From NCBI GenBank assembly GCA_033026295.1, contig CM065174.1, positions 26,091,498 to 26,155,497 of the forward strand: a DNA stretch of 64,000 bases. Reading direction: 5' to 3'. The translations under genes and the position numbers were made by a program. The notes under the pieces were generated by a model, which made no database searches, was not told where the DNA came from, and saw only the letters and a program-made list of their open reading frames with translations. The stretch is from Channa striata (lineage: Eukaryota > Chordata > Actinopteri > Anabantiformes > Channidae). The first letter of the stretch is position 1. Every line of letters starts with the position of its first letter. Of the stretch, positions 61,587-64,000 are shown one piece after another.

Positions 61587-62565
61587 GGTAGGCGGGCTGG
61601 ATGAGAGCATGTGTTAACAAGCCTATCTGCCCATCCAAGTGTTGATCTGTGCGATGCCAGCTGATACAGTAGGACAGGGTGGGCTCAGCTCCGTTCATGC
61701 CTACCTGCTCACTGGTGCAATTCTGTCCTCCCTGTGGACTTTGCCCTTCGATCTCCCTGTGTCCAGGCACAGGTGGCACACAGTGTGCATCCACACCCCA
61801 GCCTCCCCGTGTTTGTCAGAGCTCAGACTTTGTTTGGCTTTGTGCGCCTGACCATATGCGTTAGCCTCAACTTTGTGACAAGGAGGATAATCTCCACCCC
61901 ACAGGTGGTTATAAGTGTGTGTGTGTGTGGGTGCGCATATGTCGGGATTGGTTTGGGGATATGTCAGGAAGATGCTGGCTCTGCATATATTTTTTCCATG
62001 TTACAGTTATAAAACATTTTCACTCCCCCTCTGAGCTAAAGTTTGTGAACTTAAAAACAGATGTGAAAGGAGGCTGGACGTACAGATTGACACAAACACA
62101 ACAAAGATTGACAATAAACCAAATATGTGCAAAAGACTCAATTAATAAAATATTTACTGCTGGAAGCTTTGAAATACAGAGGAGAAGTCTGCAATAATAA
62201 AAAGTGTACAAAGATTGCTGTTTCTGTTTGAAACCTTTTTTAATACGGGTGTGTCATAGGTCAGATTATTTTTTGCTCTAAAACATTTCTGAAAAAATTG
62301 TTGAGTTTCCTAAAAGCTGCTTGAGACCGCTTACAAGCATGGCAACAGAGCCTGCCATTCCTAAAGAAAGTAAAGCCCAAGAAATGTAACTATAGTATCT
62401 CAACCTGTCAAGCCTGAAAACTGAAGAGCACCAGGTTGGGATGCACAAGTCTGCAGGATCTGATCGTGGCCTACGTACACCTGTGCCCCCTGTGGCCGCC
62501 CACTGACCCCCCCTCCCGGGGCGATGGGTTAAATGACAAGATAAATTTTCACTGTAACAATGCAA

Positions 62566-62579
62566 CCACAAGAGGGCAC
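62566..62579 (+). promoter_or_regulatory. CTCF-type motif (plus strand)
   Basis: CCACAAGAGGGCAC fits the CTCF core consensus and is identical to the minus-strand motif at 42.8 kb. The pair is oriented divergently, about 20 kb apart. Confidence 0.4.
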
Positions 62580-62973
62580 AATCAAATGTCTTCTCCTGTC
62601 AGTCCCAAGTCTGGATCAATGCAGAGGGTTGTGCCAGGAAGGTCATCTGACGTAGTGGATGTGTGCAGTGGATGGGTGTGGCAGCCCCTGAAAGGGAACG
62701 GCAGAAAGGAAAAGAAAAAGACGGTTTCCATTGTAGCGTGTATTGAAAAAGTATATGCGCTTCGCACCGCCCTTTGCGTTACATAAGGTACAAGGTGTTC
62801 GATTCTAGTTCAAGACGGACATTGTGGTGCACGTGTCTAGGATAATAAGGAAGTCCCATTTGTTTTCATGAAATTTCTCTTAACATTACTCTGACTTTTG
62901 TACCGAACCCTAACGGTTGGTGTTTCCTAAAGTCACGTTACCCTGAAGTTGTTTTCTCTAACAGTAATGATGT

Positions 62974-63002
62974 TGTGTGTGTGTGTCTGTGTGTGTGTGT
63001 GT
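62974..63002. repeat. (GT)n microsatellite
   Basis: A GT run interrupted once by CT, directly visible. Confidence 0.9.
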
Positions 63003-64000
63003 AATTAAAGTTGTTTCTGTGGTGTCCAAAGGTGAGGTTCCTGGAGCGTCGATACAGGACGCAGTTGTTCCCAGGGCGTCCAATAGTAATGCCAAAGGGT
63101 ACCTGTGGTGTCAATATGATACGCCAAAAGCGGCACAATTTGACGCCTTAGGAACGTCAATATCTAATGTTGGGGAATTAGAACGTGTTGTCAATGACCA
63201 TCAATGAAGATACTAATTCTAATATTTGATAGCGAGACATGGATGTTTACTGACCTCCAAAAAGGGTCCAAGACAGATGTTCACAGATGTTCCTGATCCG
63301 AAATAGAAATTACAGATTTTTCCCATGAAGCTGTTAGATAATGAATATGTAGAACCTTTGTGTATGCCCAGTAAATGTATGAATTCTATGTTCATAACAA
63401 AGTATCATGTTTAGAGAACATCTAATCGTTATATTCACAAGATGTTCTAAACAAAAAAAAAAAAAACATTCATTCGGAGCATTTATGATTTTATAATAAA
63501 AGTATAACATTTAGCTGAAGGAAACATAATAATGACATACAAAACAGGTTCAGAACAGACATCCATTATGTATTAACTTAACCAGTTAATAACCAGTTAT
63601 TTAACGTACTGGATACGTGTTCCTGATGCTACTAAAGATCTGCACAAAATATGAGCTGCAACTAAATTTCAGTAGGATTATTGATTAAACACCACGGTTC
63701 ATACGCAGAATATACACAGGGTTTTTAGTGTTAACACATGGCTAAAGTTTTTTCCCACATTATTTTAGTAAAATCAAACATCTGCTGAATTTTTTAAAAA
63801 GCTGAATTTGAGTTAGGAGATTTTAAGATTAGATTATGAGAAACAATCTACAAAGTAAAATTCATTTGCAAGCCGGGAGGAAACCCGTTAGCCCTGCTGA
63901 AGGGTGTCTTTTCAGTTTTTCTAGTTTTTTTACTAAAACTTTGGTCCAACAGTTTCAGTGTCACCTGCTGAACCTTTACATGAACCCGGGCGTGTGCGCG

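Larger units (their letters stand above)
60216..64000. other. Downstream intergenic stretch without genes
   Basis: I see GT microsatellites, a CTCF-type motif and unassigned AT-rich DNA. No ORF has recognisable family features, and I find no credible splice-flanked exon. Confidence 0.5.

Noticed and set aside
1..64000. CRISPR array, bacterial operon or origin
   Set aside because: Spliced gene structure, LINEs and SINEs show vertebrate nuclear DNA. The repeats seen are microsatellites or dispersed elements, with no regularly spaced direct repeats.

Overview
The window is vertebrate nuclear DNA, almost certainly from a teleost fish. It holds one convincing protein-coding gene, a five-exon LIM-homeodomain gene spanning 17738-23730 on the + strand. 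Its spliced product is 407 residues and reads as Lhx1 (Lim1), not Lhx5, by its C-terminal region. The fish assignment rests on the gene sequence, the dense dinucleotide and trinucleotide microsatellites, and the repeat families: L2-clade LINEs, a Tc1/mariner relic, and tRNA-derived SINEs of a type common in fish. I favour lhx1a over lhx1b from general resemblance only.

Layout. Positions 1-16750 are upstream non-coding DNA with three minus-strand SINE copies, a SINE tail, microsatellites and several CpG-rich, repeat-free stretches that look like candidate regulatory DNA (8.7-9.1, 10.6-11.1 and 12.0-12.3 kb). Positions 16750-17737 are the proximal promoter and 5' UTR, with an inverted CCAAT box, a perfect CRE, a degenerate 36-38 bp triplication, a T29 tract and short upstream ORFs. 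The gene and its 3' UTR run to about 24.97 kb. The 3' UTR has an AU-rich element and two miR-30 seed matches.

The remaining 39 kb is a gene desert. It contains a 5'-truncated L2 on the minus strand (35.1-36.1 kb), a broken Tc1-family transposon (40.9-41.8 kb), assorted repeat fragments, an LTR-like block (50.9-51.6 kb), a foldback element (53.86-54.04 kb) and a longer but dead L2 copy (56.7-59.94 kb). Between these lie repeat-free stretches that could be distal enhancers, but only cross-species alignment can show that.

The encoded protein is a transcription factor with two LIM domains (Ldb1-binding in this family) and one homeodomain. The most interesting signals are regulatory: a FoxH1/SMAD-type motif cluster in intron 1, a homeobox-site-rich block in intron 3, the miR-30 sites, and an excess of octamer motifs. 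I see no undescribed protein-coding system, no CRISPR array and no RNA gene that I can support.
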